Source: Lachancea thermotolerans CBS 6340 (taxonomy: Eukaryota; Ascomycota; Saccharomycetes; Saccharomycetales; Saccharomycetaceae). From it: a stretch of DNA of 64,000 bases. Each line of letters opens with the position of its first letter. The first letter of the stretch is position 1. The translations under genes and the position numbers were made by a program. The DNA lies in assembly GCF_000142805.1 (NCBI RefSeq), contig NC_013080.1, forward strand, positions 1,116,001 to 1,180,000, read 5' to 3'. Shown piece after piece: positions 26,957 to 37,017 of the stretch. The notes beneath the pieces are model-generated. The model saw only the letters and a program-made list of their open reading frames with translations. It made no database searches and was not told the origin of the DNA.

Positions 26957-28279
26957 ATGTCCGTTGAAGTCGCCAAGGGTCGAGTTCAGACGCTTACTCA
27001 AGACGAAGAGCTGCACCTCAAGCAAGTCTGGGCGTATCTTTTCCAGCATTGGGGCGTTCAAGTCAATAGCGCTAGCGTTTTCGCCTCCGAAACAGCCGGA
27101 TCTGGCCAAAGCGGCAGCTCGGGAGGCAACAAAAACGCGGAAGAAAAGCCGGCCAAAAAGTCTGGAAAGCTTTTCGGGCGCTTTCGGAAGAGCTCTAGTA
27201 ACTCCAGCGCGGCAAAGAGTAGCCGTGAGAGCAATGGCGCGGTACCAGCCTCGTCGCAGAGATCAACGGAGCCATCCGAGGGCGCGCGTTCGCACGGGAC
27301 AGTCCACGAGGCGCTAAAGAACCTCAAGCCTGACGAGATCAGCGAGAACTTTTGGGACATGCTCAGAAGCGATTACCCCGATAACCTGATCCTCAGATTT
27401 CTAAGAGCGCGTAAATGGGACACAGATAAGGCCCTTGGCATGATCGCTCACACGCTTGAGTGGAGGCTTAAAGAGGGCCACCCCGACAGCATCATCCGTG
27501 GGGGTGAGCAGGCTGCTTATCAAAACAACGAGACCGGTTACATCAAAAACCTTGAGCTTTCCAAGGCTACACAGCGAGGCTTCGATCTCCACGGTCGTCC
27601 AATCGTGCTGGTGAGACCCAGGCTACACCACTCTAGTGACCAAACCGAAGAAGAAATGAAGAAATACTGTCTTCTCATCATCGAGCAGGCAAGAATGTTT
27701 CTCAAGGAGCCTGTAGACTCCGCTACTATTCTCTTCGACTTGACTGGCTTCTCGATGTCCAACATGGACTACACGCCCGTTCAATACCTGATTAGTTGTT
27801 TTGAAGCTCACTACCCGGAGTGTCTTGGTCACCTTTTCATTCATAAAGCTCCTTGGATTTTCCCTCCTATATGGAATATTATCAAGAATTGGTTGGACCC
27901 TGTTGTGGCATCTAAGATTGTCTTTACAAAAAATGCTTCGGACCTTGCCAAATACGTGCCCATGAAGTATATTCCTAGTTATTTGGGTGGCGAGGACGAG
28001 TATGACTTTGACTCTTTCAAGAGGCCTGATGAATCGGCAGATGTTAAATTGAAGGACACAAAAACCCGCGACTCTATCTTGGAAAAGAGAAAGTCTATCA
28101 TTCAACAGTTTATCGACTCAACGAAAAACTGGATTGAAAGCCAGAACGATGAAGAGTCGAAAAAGTGGCTCGAGACCAAGATCTCGATCAGCAAAGAGCT
28201 GAGTGAAAACTATAGAGAGCTGGATCCTTATATTCGGTCTAGGTCTGTTTACGACATCAACGGAACTTTGAAGGTTTGA
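26957..28279 (+). CDS. CSR1: Csr1/Sfh2, Sec14-like phosphatidylinositol transfer protein
   Basis: A CRAL-TRIO lipid-transfer protein that binds phosphatidylinositol and supports phospholipid metabolism. The 440 residues have an N-terminal region (1-110) with a Ser/Lys-rich insertion (SGKLFGRFRKSSSNSS), then the CRAL-TRIO N helix bundle (DNLILRFLRARKWDTDKALGMIAHTLEWR) and the lipid-binding lobe about 200-350 (FDLHGRPIVLVRPRLH, ILFDLTGFSMSNMDYTPVQYLISCFEAHYPE, FIHKAPWIFPPIWNIIKNWLDP, YIPSYLGGEDEYDF). The helical C terminus is also kept. Matches YLR380W in sequence, strand and order before CTF3. Confidence 0.97.
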   Translation: MSVEVAKGRVQTLTQDEELHLKQVWAYLFQHWGVQVNSASVFASETAGSGQSGSSGGNKNAEEKPAKKSGKLFGRFRKSSSNSSAAKSSRESNGAVPASSQRSTEPSEGARSHGTVHEALKNLKPDEISENFWDMLRSDYPDNLILRFLRARKWDTDKALGMIAHTLEWRLKEGHPDSIIRGGEQAAYQNNETGYIKNLELSKATQRGFDLHGRPIVLVRPRLHHSSDQTEEEMKKYCLLIIEQARMFLKEPVDSATILFDLTGFSMSNMDYTPVQYLISCFEAHYPECLGHLFIHKAPWIFPPIWNIIKNWLDPVVASKIVFTKNASDLAKYVPMKYIPSYLGGEDEYDFDSFKRPDESADVKLKDTKTRDSILEKRKSIIQQFIDSTKNWIESQNDEESKKWLETKISISKELSENYRELDPYIRSRSVYDINGTLKV

Positions 28280-28421
28280 GAAGCCTTAATGTTTTTATCA
28301 AGTAAGTAGTTTTGATACATTGCCCAAACTCAGAATTTCAACTTTCCGTTCCTCAGCTGACCGAGTTAACTCTGTCAAATCCCAAAAACTGAGTATAGGA
28401 CGTGGGATCCATTTGGCTTGA

Positions 28422-28432
28422 ATGAATGAATG
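28422..28432 (+). promoter_or_regulatory. CTF3: GAAT repeat giving three staggered ATGs at the CTF3 start
   Basis: The repeat ATGAATGAATGAAT places ATG at 28422, 28426 and 28430, one in each reading frame. The first two open frames of 3 and 6 codons that stop at once. Only 28430 opens CTF3. If transcripts include all three, the first two would act as overlapping minimal upstream frames that lower CTF3 translation. Confidence 0.8.
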
Positions 28433-30511
28433 AATACAGTGGATGAATCATTCAAGGAGCTTATCAGCTACTCTAAACATTCTCCACTCGAGGTTAGTGC
28501 ATGTCTTTCAAGGATTCACTCTACCGTTTGTACGGAAGGTGTATCGGCAAGTGTACTGGACGATGTGATTGTCTTTTTGTGCGAGTCTCCACTGATTTCT
28601 GTTTCCACAAAGGTCTACCTCATACATGAAGCGCTGTTGCCTAACGGGCCAGTTCAAAGCTCGACAGTTTTCACGATTTTAAGTCATCTGGGTGTTCGGT
28701 CCTTTACAAACCCACATAAACGGGAAACTCATCCAGACATTCAGATTGAGCTTTGCAAATGGCTTGTTCAGGTATATGTACTAGTGGATGACGTTACGGT
28801 CTTTTCAAAAACGTATTCAATATGGTTCCAGCTCTGGCAGTTTGATTACCTACAAAAATGGGTTACCTATTTACTGTTTTGGACGACAACAGCAGAGGCA
28901 GTTCGGCCTTGGAGGATACAGTGGCTACTTGAGACAAGCCTCAATACTGGTTACTCAAACTCCAAGGCGCTGGCTACACTATTACTTGAGAAATTTAACA
29001 TTGCCAGACCAAGCCAAGCTATAGTTGATGCCATTTCTTCTGTCCACTGCAACAGACGTAGACTCAAGAGCTTGGAGTTCGATTCATATGATGAGAGCTT
29101 TTTATCAAATTGGAGTAAAGTGCTGGACCATTCTAGGTGTATCTCAATGCCGGCATTCTTTGATCTAATAAGCGATCATCGATCACAGATTCACTTAGTT
29201 GCCACGGAGTCGAAAACTGAGAGGCTTCAGCTGTCTCAGGCGGTTCCACTGAATGGAGTCGAAACAGTTGAAAAGCTTGTTAGCTCCTATTACAACATCA
29301 CCCCTCCAAAAAATGTCGAGGAAGTATTGCCCAATGGCGACCGCACAGTCATGATATACTTGGCATTACTGGAACGTAGAAACCCATTTTGGGATCGCTG
29401 TCTAAAGTGGTGTGAGCTAAGGCTAAAATCTGAGGTTTTCGCCAGCAGGAACGACCCGGAGAGGACCCTGGAAACGATGAAAATTGTAATGCTCACGCTC
29501 GCTTTGTATCAAACTGACCCTTCGATATCTGATGAGGTTAGAGCTGAGAATAGGATTACAAATCTTCTGAGACAAATGGCTACTCAAAGCCGTTTTTCTT
29601 ATATTGCTTTGCTTTTGGCGCCCCCCATGACATATGTTGAGACAACGATGGCTAGGGAATTGACAGAACGCTTGAAGTTGGGGTCAAAATTAAGTGCCTT
29701 TTACGAAAGGTGCAGACATATGCTTTACTTCTTATGGGCCTCAATTGGTACGCTAGTTGATAAGTCATTGTTACGAAAGCTTTCATCTGACTTCGAGGAA
29801 ACGTTGCGCCTAATTAATGAGGACTTGTCCTCATGCTCATCAAACCGGCATGTAAATATGACTCTGCGACTACTAATCAAGGTGTTTTCATTTATCCTGC
29901 TTCGGTACAAGCATATGCCTGACTGGGACATAACTTCTTTTTACAAGCTTCTCGAAGTACTAATTATTACGAATGATCCCTTAGCATTGTGTTCAATTGT
30001 TGAATTCTTCTCGAAGGCAAGAGAGTATGTTCAGGAGCATAGCAAAGATCGGTCGCTTGTTGAAATTCATAACAATGCTGTACTTGATGTCACAAATTAT
30101 CTTTGGAGAAACAAATTTAAAAACAACGCTAGTTTTATTGGCGTTCCTTCTGATTTTATTCAAAAGATCATAGAAAGCCTATATTCAGAAGATTCAGAGA
30201 TGAGCCTTAAGTCTTGGTTAACAATTACAAGTATCCCTGCAACATCCTACTGCTCCCTTCAGATTTTGAGAAGTTTCGAGAGAGCAACCGCTAGCAAAAT
30301 TTCTTTCACCCGCCTTTTGACAGATAAAAGTTACGAAGCCTTCAAAAAGCAAGTATCTTCGGAAGACTGGCTTGATACAATCCCAACTTATTACGACTTA
30401 AAGTTAACTATCCTCGCTCGGATGCGGTTCGATAGAACTTATCAAAATATTCCCGAGTTTTTATTTACCTTTTTGAGAAGCCTTACGGGAACCCAAAAAT
30501 CGATTCAGTAG
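28430..30511 (+). CDS. CTF3: Ctf3, CENP-I homologue of the inner kinetochore
   Basis: Subunit of the Ctf19/CCAN complex that, with Mcm16 and Mcm22, supports kinetochore assembly and loading of cohesin at centromeres. The 693-residue alpha-solenoid is close to the 733 of S. cerevisiae. The best matching stretch is KWLVQVYVLVDDVTVF, then IWFQLWQFDYLQKWVTYLLFW, VRPWRIQWLLETSL and ATLLLEKF. The middle diverges. The end (TSFLIFGVPSDFIQKIIESLY-like, PATSYCSLQILRSFERATASKI, PEFLFTFLRSL) agrees again. Fast divergence is normal for this protein. Tandem to CSR1 and convergent with NAM2, as YLR381W. Confidence 0.93.
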   Translation: MNTVDESFKELISYSKHSPLEVSACLSRIHSTVCTEGVSASVLDDVIVFLCESPLISVSTKVYLIHEALLPNGPVQSSTVFTILSHLGVRSFTNPHKRETHPDIQIELCKWLVQVYVLVDDVTVFSKTYSIWFQLWQFDYLQKWVTYLLFWTTTAEAVRPWRIQWLLETSLNTGYSNSKALATLLLEKFNIARPSQAIVDAISSVHCNRRRLKSLEFDSYDESFLSNWSKVLDHSRCISMPAFFDLISDHRSQIHLVATESKTERLQLSQAVPLNGVETVEKLVSSYYNITPPKNVEEVLPNGDRTVMIYLALLERRNPFWDRCLKWCELRLKSEVFASRNDPERTLETMKIVMLTLALYQTDPSISDEVRAENRITNLLRQMATQSRFSYIALLLAPPMTYVETTMARELTERLKLGSKLSAFYERCRHMLYFLWASIGTLVDKSLLRKLSSDFEETLRLINEDLSSCSSNRHVNMTLRLLIKVFSFILLRYKHMPDWDITSFYKLLEVLIITNDPLALCSIVEFFSKAREYVQEHSKDRSLVEIHNNAVLDVTNYLWRNKFKNNASFIGVPSDFIQKIIESLYSEDSEMSLKSWLTITSIPATSYCSLQILRSFERATASKISFTRLLTDKSYEAFKKQVSSEDWLDTIPTYYDLKLTILARMRFDRTYQNIPEFLFTFLRSLTGTQKSIQ

Positions 30512-30543
30512 TAATTGTTCTTATTTACAAGCATATCGAAATT

Positions 30544-33186
30544 TTATGTTACGACAAAACTAATCACTTTTTTTTTCATGATTGTGTTTTTGATTGTCTT
30601 ACCAGCGAGGTATCTCTGACCGTCCGACGAGTTGAGTAAAATTTTGATAGCAGAATCACGGTTGTCAATAAATGACTTGTCGGCAACATAAGTGAATCGC
30701 ATTTTGCCATTTACGACCACTTGGTACTTTACGAGCTGCTGCTCCTGAAGAAGTTGGGGTTTCGGCCATTGATAAAGATTCCATTTCAAATTCAGGTTAA
30801 CATTTAGAATCTCACGCGCTTCCTCTGATATGGTAGGAGTTACAGGATAAATTGCAGTTATCAAATCTTTAAATGAGTGCAGTACTAAGTCCGTCCTTAT
30901 TTCTCTTGATTTTAAAGCCGCTTCGATAGCGTTTGTGAGCTTCATGTAATCCGAAATGACGGTGTTGAGCGACAAACTCTCGCTAAAAGAATCCGTTATG
31001 GCCTGTAAAAGCTTCTGGACCTCATTATGAAAACTGATCTCCTTTCCAGTCATCGCAGTAGATGCAGCAAAGTGCTCGTTGTAGTCTGGTGCCTGCTTCG
31101 TTATACGGATTGCTAAGGTAATAATCCTCGTTAACCAGCGCTCAATTCCAATGATCTTAGACTCGTCCCAGCTTAATACGTCGTTAACTGGCGCTTGGAA
31201 CAAAACATGAGCTCGCGTGGCATCAGGTCCGTGGTCAGAAATGCATTTGTCGGGATCCGCGCCGTTGTACTTGGACTTGGACATTTTTTCAAAGGAAACC
31301 AAAGGCTTCATTCCTGTAGCTTTTATTACTGGGTTTAAAGGATCGCCGAAATCCAACTCCTCTGATTTAAGAAAGCGACCTGTTTGCGAATCAACCATTG
31401 TTCTTCCATGGACCATTCCTTGAGTGACTAATCTTTTGAATGGCTCACCTTTAACTTCATTACCGTCCCACTTTCCTATAGAAGCGAGAAATTTGGAAAT
31501 AAACCTCGAGTATAGTAGATGCAAAATGGCGTGTTCTATGCCGCCAATGTAGATATCCACGGGTAAGTATTTTGAAGCTGCTTCATGAGAGAAAGGCTGT
31601 TTTTCATTCTTCGGATCCGTGTACCGGAAGAAATACCACGAGCTATCCATAAATGTATCCATCGTATCAGTTTCTCGTTTAGCAGGTGATCCGCAGGAAG
31701 GACACTTTGTGTTTACAAATTCATCTATCCCTCTCAAAGGGTTTCCTTTTGTAGCGAGGCCCTCAATATTAGGTAGTTTCACAGGAAGCTGGTCGTCAGG
31801 TACTGCAACTGGGCCGCATGATTCACAATGGATAATTGGGATTGGAGCGCCCCAGTACCTCTGTCTACTAACAAGCCAGTCTCTGACCTTGTAAGTAACT
31901 GTATGCTTCCCCGCATCTAATGACTCTAGCTCTTCAATTATCTTGGCTCTGGCGCGATCTATTTCCAAACCTGCAAATTGAGCAGTAGATGAATTTAGGA
32001 TACCTGATTTCTGAACGTAAGGCAAAGCTAAGTCAGTTGCAACATTCGATTCAAGGGGTATTACACTGGGGCAGACATCTTTTTCAGGCATGTTGTGCTT
32101 CCAGAACTTGTAGTCGCGCTCATCATGTGCGGGACACCCCATAACTGCGCCATGGCCATAACTTCCTAAGACGTATGGGGCAACAAACACTGGCAGTGTT
32201 TCCTCTGTAGTTTTCAAGATAGGGTTTTTTGCTTTGATTCCCTTGAGTAAAAATCCTATTTTAGAGTCGTCTGGTAAGCTTTTAGCCATGTCCAAAAATT
32301 GTCTTAAGTCATCATCAATAGACGCGACTTCCTTGGTAATAGGGTGATCCAACGATAGCGCCAGATATTGTGCACTGAAAATAGTCTCGGCTCTAGTTGT
32401 AAAAACCTTGATTACGCGACCAGTTGAGCAAGGGAAGTTTATTTCAGTGCCATATGACTCCCCAATCCAGTTCTTCTGCATAGTTTTGACGTTTTGTGGC
32501 CAATCTTTCAAGAGGTTCAAGTCTTCTTGAAGAGAATGTGCAAACTTGGTTATACCTAGGAACCATTGATTTAATTGCCGCTTTTCCACCAACGCACCAG
32601 ATCTCCAGGATCTGCCTTGTGAGTCAACTTGCTCGTTTGCAAGAACGGTTTGATCGATTGGGTCCCAGTTTATTTCTGCGTCCTTCTGATAAGCAAGCCC
32701 GTGTTTGAAGAGCTCCAAAAAAAGCTTTTGCGTATGCTTGTAATAGTCGGGATTGCACGTTGTAACCTCGCGGTCCCAATCTAAATCAGCTAGCATATTA
32801 TCCAGCTGTACTCTCATTTTACTTATATTTTGCATCGTCCAAGTTGCAGGGTTCACCTTTCTTTCAATTGCCGCATTTTCCGCAGGAAGTCCAAATGCGT
32901 CCCAACCCATAGGATGGACAACATTGAAGCCATTCAACTTGTAAAATCTATTCAAAGCATCTGTAATAGTGTAAACACGTAAGTGACCGATGTGAAGAAT
33001 TCCAGATGGGTAAGGGAACATCGATAAAATGTACATTTTTTTTTCTGCGCCCTTGTCGTTTAAAATTGTTGGTCCTTCCAATACTTTAGTTTTCCACTTG
33101 TCACCGATGCTTATCAGGTCAACAGCGGAGCTCAAACTACTATGGCATCGGCGCAGAAGCACTTTCGGTGGCCTGGTGGGTTTCAT
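30544..33186 (-). CDS. NAM2: Mitochondrial leucyl-tRNA synthetase
   Basis: Charges mitochondrial tRNA-Leu; in S. cerevisiae it also assists group I intron splicing. From the ATG at 33186 the protein has 880 residues (894 in S. cerevisiae). An Arg-rich, Ser-rich presequence ([15 protein letters not shown]) suits mitochondrial import. Class I motifs are clear: HIGH in [14 protein letters not shown] (HIGH 65-68), the editing domain with [13 protein letters not shown] (Thr-rich pocket), [16 protein letters not shown], and KMSKS in [17 protein letters not shown] at about residue 634. The anticodon-binding domain ends with a short Lys-rich C terminus. The frame continues upstream, but without an ATG. 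Equivalent to YLR382C. Confidence 0.98.
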   Translation of the reverse strand: MKPTRPPKVLLRRCHSSLSSAVDLISIGDKWKTKVLEGPTILNDKGAEKKMYILSMFPYPSGILHIGHLRVYTITDALNRFYKLNGFNVVHPMGWDAFGLPAENAAIERKVNPATWTMQNISKMRVQLDNMLADLDWDREVTTCNPDYYKHTQKLFLELFKHGLAYQKDAEINWDPIDQTVLANEQVDSQGRSWRSGALVEKRQLNQWFLGITKFAHSLQEDLNLLKDWPQNVKTMQKNWIGESYGTEINFPCSTGRVIKVFTTRAETIFSAQYLALSLDHPITKEVASIDDDLRQFLDMAKSLPDDSKIGFLLKGIKAKNPILKTTEETLPVFVAPYVLGSYGHGAVMGCPAHDERDYKFWKHNMPEKDVCPSVIPLESNVATDLALPYVQKSGILNSSTAQFAGLEIDRARAKIIEELESLDAGKHTVTYKVRDWLVSRQRYWGAPIPIIHCESCGPVAVPDDQLPVKLPNIEGLATKGNPLRGIDEFVNTKCPSCGSPAKRETDTMDTFMDSSWYFFRYTDPKNEKQPFSHEAASKYLPVDIYIGGIEHAILHLLYSRFISKFLASIGKWDGNEVKGEPFKRLVTQGMVHGRTMVDSQTGRFLKSEELDFGDPLNPVIKATGMKPLVSFEKMSKSKYNGADPDKCISDHGPDATRAHVLFQAPVNDVLSWDESKIIGIERWLTRIITLAIRITKQAPDYNEHFAASTAMTGKEISFHNEVQKLLQAITDSFSESLSLNTVISDYMKLTNAIEAALKSREIRTDLVLHSFKDLITAIYPVTPTISEEAREILNVNLNLKWNLYQWPKPQLLQEQQLVKYQVVVNGKMRFTYVADKSFIDNRDSAIKILLNSSDGQRYLAGKTIKNTIMKKKVISFVVT

Positions 33187-33554
33187 CAGGGCTGTCTTAA
33201 CTCGAACTCTGCCTCTGTGTCTGTAGTGAAAACGCACATCCGTGAAGCAGCGTGTTAAGAAGTATTATTTTTTTAGAAGTAATTCCTGTAACTAAACTGA
33301 AATAGACTTTCCTGTCGAGCCAATATTTTGAGAAGTCTGCGAAAGTTTGAAGCAATTGCCACGGAATCAAGCAAATAGACGCTAGCATTTCTTACGCCAT
33401 CGGATGCTGTTCAGGTTTGCATTTTGATATAGCATTGCTAATATTTATGAACGAAGGACTGACATGATGTTTTTGTTTTTCTTCGTGTTTAATTGATATC
33501 GCATACATTCAATAAGAAGTTCCGGCAATATTCACCACTTGTTCATATGCTCAT
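33187..33554. promoter_or_regulatory. Divergent NAM2/SMC6 promoter region
   Basis: An AT-rich 370-bp interval with nothing gene-like. It drives NAM2 to the left and SMC6 to the right. No MBF (ACGCGT) or other activator motif was noticed. Confidence 0.4.
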
Positions 33555-36500
33555 ATGGATATCAATGACAATTTGGTTAGCGCTAGTCTCGTGGCGATGA
33601 CTGGGAACGTCGCCACAGCCATCGGGTCTTCGGCGATTCTCCATGACGGAGAACAACGTCCAAGCAAACGACAACGACGTTTCGCGCCCATGACCCAACA
33701 CGATTCGCAGACAGGTGCTGCCGGCTCTGAAGGCGCAAATTTAAACCCGCCCGGCTTCATAAAACGTGTACAGCTTCGAAATTTTATGTGCCATGAGCAC
33801 TTTGAGCTTGAACTCGGGCCTAGGCTCAACTTTATTGTTGGTAACAATGGTAGCGGTAAAAGTGCTGTTTTGACTGCCATTACTATTGGACTTGGGGCTA
33901 AAGCTGCTGATACAAACCGAGGCTCGAGCCTGAAAGATTTAATTCGCGAAGGGTGCAACTCATCAAAGATTGTAGTTGTACTGAATAACGAAGGTTTTGG
34001 AGGTTATGAACAGGGCACCTATGGCACAGAAATAAGGATTGAGCGAACTATAAAGAAAAGTGGACCTGCTGGATTTAGCTTGAAGTCGGAGACTGGGAAG
34101 GAAATCAGTAATAAAAAACGCGATCTACAAGCTATAGTGGATTACTTTGCAGTTCCTGTCATGAATCCTATGTGCTTCTTGTCTCAAGATGCAGCAAGGT
34201 CTTTCTTAACAGCAACGACGCCTGCCGATAAGTATAAGCATTTTATGCGAGGAACGCTGCTGGAGGACACCGAAACCAATCTTAAAAAAGCGCTTGAGAT
34301 CGCAACGACTGCACAAAGCAATTTGAACTATCATGCAGAAAACGTTAAGCTGCTTCGGCAAGATTATGACCATACAAAAAAACTTCTCAAAGAGCTGACT
34401 GCAAATCATGATCTTACCGATCGCAAAAGGGCTCTACAGGGCAAGCTCCTGTGGTTAAGTGTAGTGGAAAATGAGACATCGCAAAGAAAATTAGAGGTGG
34501 CGGAAGCGCATTATTTGGCTAAAATCAAGGAATCTGAAGGCAAATCCGCCTCTAGAACTAATTCCAAGGAACAACTCAAATTAGACCAAGCAGCTGCTGA
34601 GCAGCAGCTCGAAGAAGCGCTGAGCTCTTGGCAAACTAAAAAACGGCTAGCTGATGAAGCTCAGTCTTTGATGCACAGTGCACGAATGGAATACAACATG
34701 CAGAAAGAACATCGGGAGGAAACACAAAAACACATTAATGACGCAGAGGGCAAGGTTCGTCAATTTGAAAATACAATAAAAGATTTTGAAGAACGACTTG
34801 AAAAACAGATGGGTGGCGATAAGAAAAGAATGCATGAAGAGATAGAAGATTTGAAGGAGAGAATCAAGACTCAAAACGAATTTTACTCGTCTATGAATAT
34901 TCGGCTTCAGGAACTCAGAAATAAAGAAGAGATGGTCACTTCTAATGCACTTCCCAAGATCGGGTCTTTACAAAAGAGCATTCATGAAAAGACGGAACAA
35001 ATTAGAGACATAGCTCAGGGGAAAAGGAACTTTTTGTCAAATTTTGACCCGCACATGGAAAAGCTTGTCAGACTTATTGAACAAAGAAAATCCGAGTTTT
35101 CTTCCAAGCCTGTTGGTCCATTGGGAAATTATGTTACAGTAAAAAGCCAGTTTCAAGAGTGGGCTAGGCCGATTCAAAGATACTTGGGGGGGACTCTCAG
35201 TGCTTTTGTGGTTGCTAACGTTAGTGATGGCGCTCTTCTAAAATCATTAATTCGTGCTTGTCAAATCAGAAGCAACATTAATGTCATTACATATAAGCTA
35301 AACGAATTTGATTTTGACTCAGGGAAAGCGAGGAGCGAATACCCTTCAGTTGCAGATGCGTTAGAATTCAAGTCTAGAAGTCTTCAATGTTTATTCGTCG
35401 ATCAGAATCGGATCGAAAAAGTGGTTTTGGTAACAAACAAGTCAGATGCTCGAGATGTGTTGAAGCGCCACAACAAAAATGTTATTATGACGTTATCGTT
35501 GAGGGATAATAGAAGCGGTTATCAGTCTTCGCTTTCTGCGCACGGGGGATTTAGAATTGATACCATTGAATACCAAGATAAAATGAAACTTACTACTAAA
35601 GTTTCAGACACAGCATTTTTAACAGAAATAGTCAGCGAGGAAAAAAAAGAACTGGCTAACCTAACCTCTCAACGCAATGACCATTTGAAGAAAATAGGTA
35701 CCGAGATAACTACTTTAAGAGAAGAAATGGCCAATACCAAAAGCAAAATTTCTGAATTTAGTAAGAGGGAGGCTGCACTTCGGCTAGACCTAGAGAGGGA
35801 GCTCGATACGAGTGCTATAGAGCAAGCTGAATCTGATAAACAGGTTTATGTCAATGCTTTAGCAAGTTATAACCTTGCGCTCGACGAGGTTAACGAAAAA
35901 ATCGATATAATTCGACAAAAAGTTCAGCCTTTAAAAGTAAGGTATGAACAAGCGAATAATGAACTCAATTCTGCTGCTTGTGCCCTTGACGACCTGAAGC
36001 ACATAATTTCGAAAGGCTCTTCCCGGATAGAGAAGCTGCAAGACGATATTGGGTTCAGTGAGAAAAAAGTCGAAAAATATCAACAAAAGAGGACCGAGCT
36101 GCTACAAAAAATAAATGAGTTCAGTGATGGGATTGGGACTCAAATTTCAAACGCGGAAACCTATTGCACTCGGGCTGTGGCATTTGCAGGAGACATGCCT
36201 GAGACTCGAGAAGATACAAAGGCAGAAATTGACAGAATAACGCATCGAATCCAGCTAGCAGAAAATAGAGTTGGCTTGTCCCAAGATCAAATAATGTCCT
36301 TGTTTGAAAGTGCAAAATTAAAGTACAAGGATGCAGAACAAAAATTTGCGAACGTTGACAAAGCAGTATTTCAACTGAACGAGTCTCTAAAAAGGCGTTG
36401 GCAATCTTTGACATATGCTAAGACAGACACATGTGTTACGGCGGACACAGATTTCAAGGAGTCTCTGCGATTTAGAAACTTTTCGGGTGGTCTTAACTTT

Positions 36501-36863
36501 AATTTCAGCAAAGAAACGCTCAACATGCTGGTTAAAACGCCGAACGACGAGAAGCCAAGAAATGTTGATACATTCTCCGGGGGCGAGAAATCGTTCTCAC
36601 AAATATCGCTGTTGCTGGCGACTTGGAGACCAATGAGATCAAGAATAATTGCATTAGATGAATTCGATGTATTTATGGATCAGGTTAATCGCCAAATAGG
36701 AACCAAGTTGATCATGAACAAGTTGTCAAAAGAGAGTCGAACCCAAACCGTAATAATAACTCCTCAGGACATAGGAAAAATTGCGAACTTTGAGGACCCT
36801 GGGATACGCATTCACAGGATGAAGGATCCTGAAAGGCTTAATAACTCCAGCTATTACGCGTAG
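33555..36863 (+). CDS. SMC6: Smc6, core ATPase of the Smc5/6 complex
   Basis: Pairs with Smc5 and the Nse subunits to resolve recombination intermediates and stabilise replication forks. The 1102 residues (1114 in S. cerevisiae) have a disordered, basic head (KRQRRFAP) and the N-terminal ATPase half with Walker A GNNGSGKS at 96-103. Coiled coils run about 225-490 and 690-960 around a hinge about 500-660 (PVGPLGNYVTVK, SEYPSVADALEF, CLFVDQNRIEKVVLV). The ABC signature is TFSGGEKSFSQ at about 1006 and Walker B ALDEFDVFMD at about 1033. All ATPase residues are present. Matches YLR383W. Confidence 0.98.
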   Translation: MDINDNLVSASLVAMTGNVATAIGSSAILHDGEQRPSKRQRRFAPMTQHDSQTGAAGSEGANLNPPGFIKRVQLRNFMCHEHFELELGPRLNFIVGNNGSGKSAVLTAITIGLGAKAADTNRGSSLKDLIREGCNSSKIVVVLNNEGFGGYEQGTYGTEIRIERTIKKSGPAGFSLKSETGKEISNKKRDLQAIVDYFAVPVMNPMCFLSQDAARSFLTATTPADKYKHFMRGTLLEDTETNLKKALEIATTAQSNLNYHAENVKLLRQDYDHTKKLLKELTANHDLTDRKRALQGKLLWLSVVENETSQRKLEVAEAHYLAKIKESEGKSASRTNSKEQLKLDQAAAEQQLEEALSSWQTKKRLADEAQSLMHSARMEYNMQKEHREETQKHINDAEGKVRQFENTIKDFEERLEKQMGGDKKRMHEEIEDLKERIKTQNEFYSSMNIRLQELRNKEEMVTSNALPKIGSLQKSIHEKTEQIRDIAQGKRNFLSNFDPHMEKLVRLIEQRKSEFSSKPVGPLGNYVTVKSQFQEWARPIQRYLGGTLSAFVVANVSDGALLKSLIRACQIRSNINVITYKLNEFDFDSGKARSEYPSVADALEFKSRSLQCLFVDQNRIEKVVLVTNKSDARDVLKRHNKNVIMTLSLRDNRSGYQSSLSAHGGFRIDTIEYQDKMKLTTKVSDTAFLTEIVSEEKKELANLTSQRNDHLKKIGTEITTLREEMANTKSKISEFSKREAALRLDLERELDTSAIEQAESDKQVYVNALASYNLALDEVNEKIDIIRQKVQPLKVRYEQANNELNSAACALDDLKHIISKGSSRIEKLQDDIGFSEKKVEKYQQKRTELLQKINEFSDGIGTQISNAETYCTRAVAFAGDMPETREDTKAEIDRITHRIQLAENRVGLSQDQIMSLFESAKLKYKDAEQKFANVDKAVFQLNESLKRRWQSLTYAKTDTCVTADTDFKESLRFRNFSGGLNFNFSKETLNMLVKTPNDEKPRNVDTFSGGEKSFSQISLLLATWRPMRSRIIALDEFDVFMDQVNRQIGTKLIMNKLSKESRTQTVIITPQDIGKIANFEDPGIRIHRMKDPERLNNSSYYA

Positions 36864-37017
36864 TACGGAAATTAAGACACCATATGTAAAATACCCGTTA
36901 AAGAACTCTAATTTAATTCATTGGCTACGTAAACTGTTGTCAGTTGCTCTTAAAAGATTTTTGCAGTTCCCTATCTTTATGCGCGAAAATTACATATCCT
37001 CCTATTCATTGGAATAC

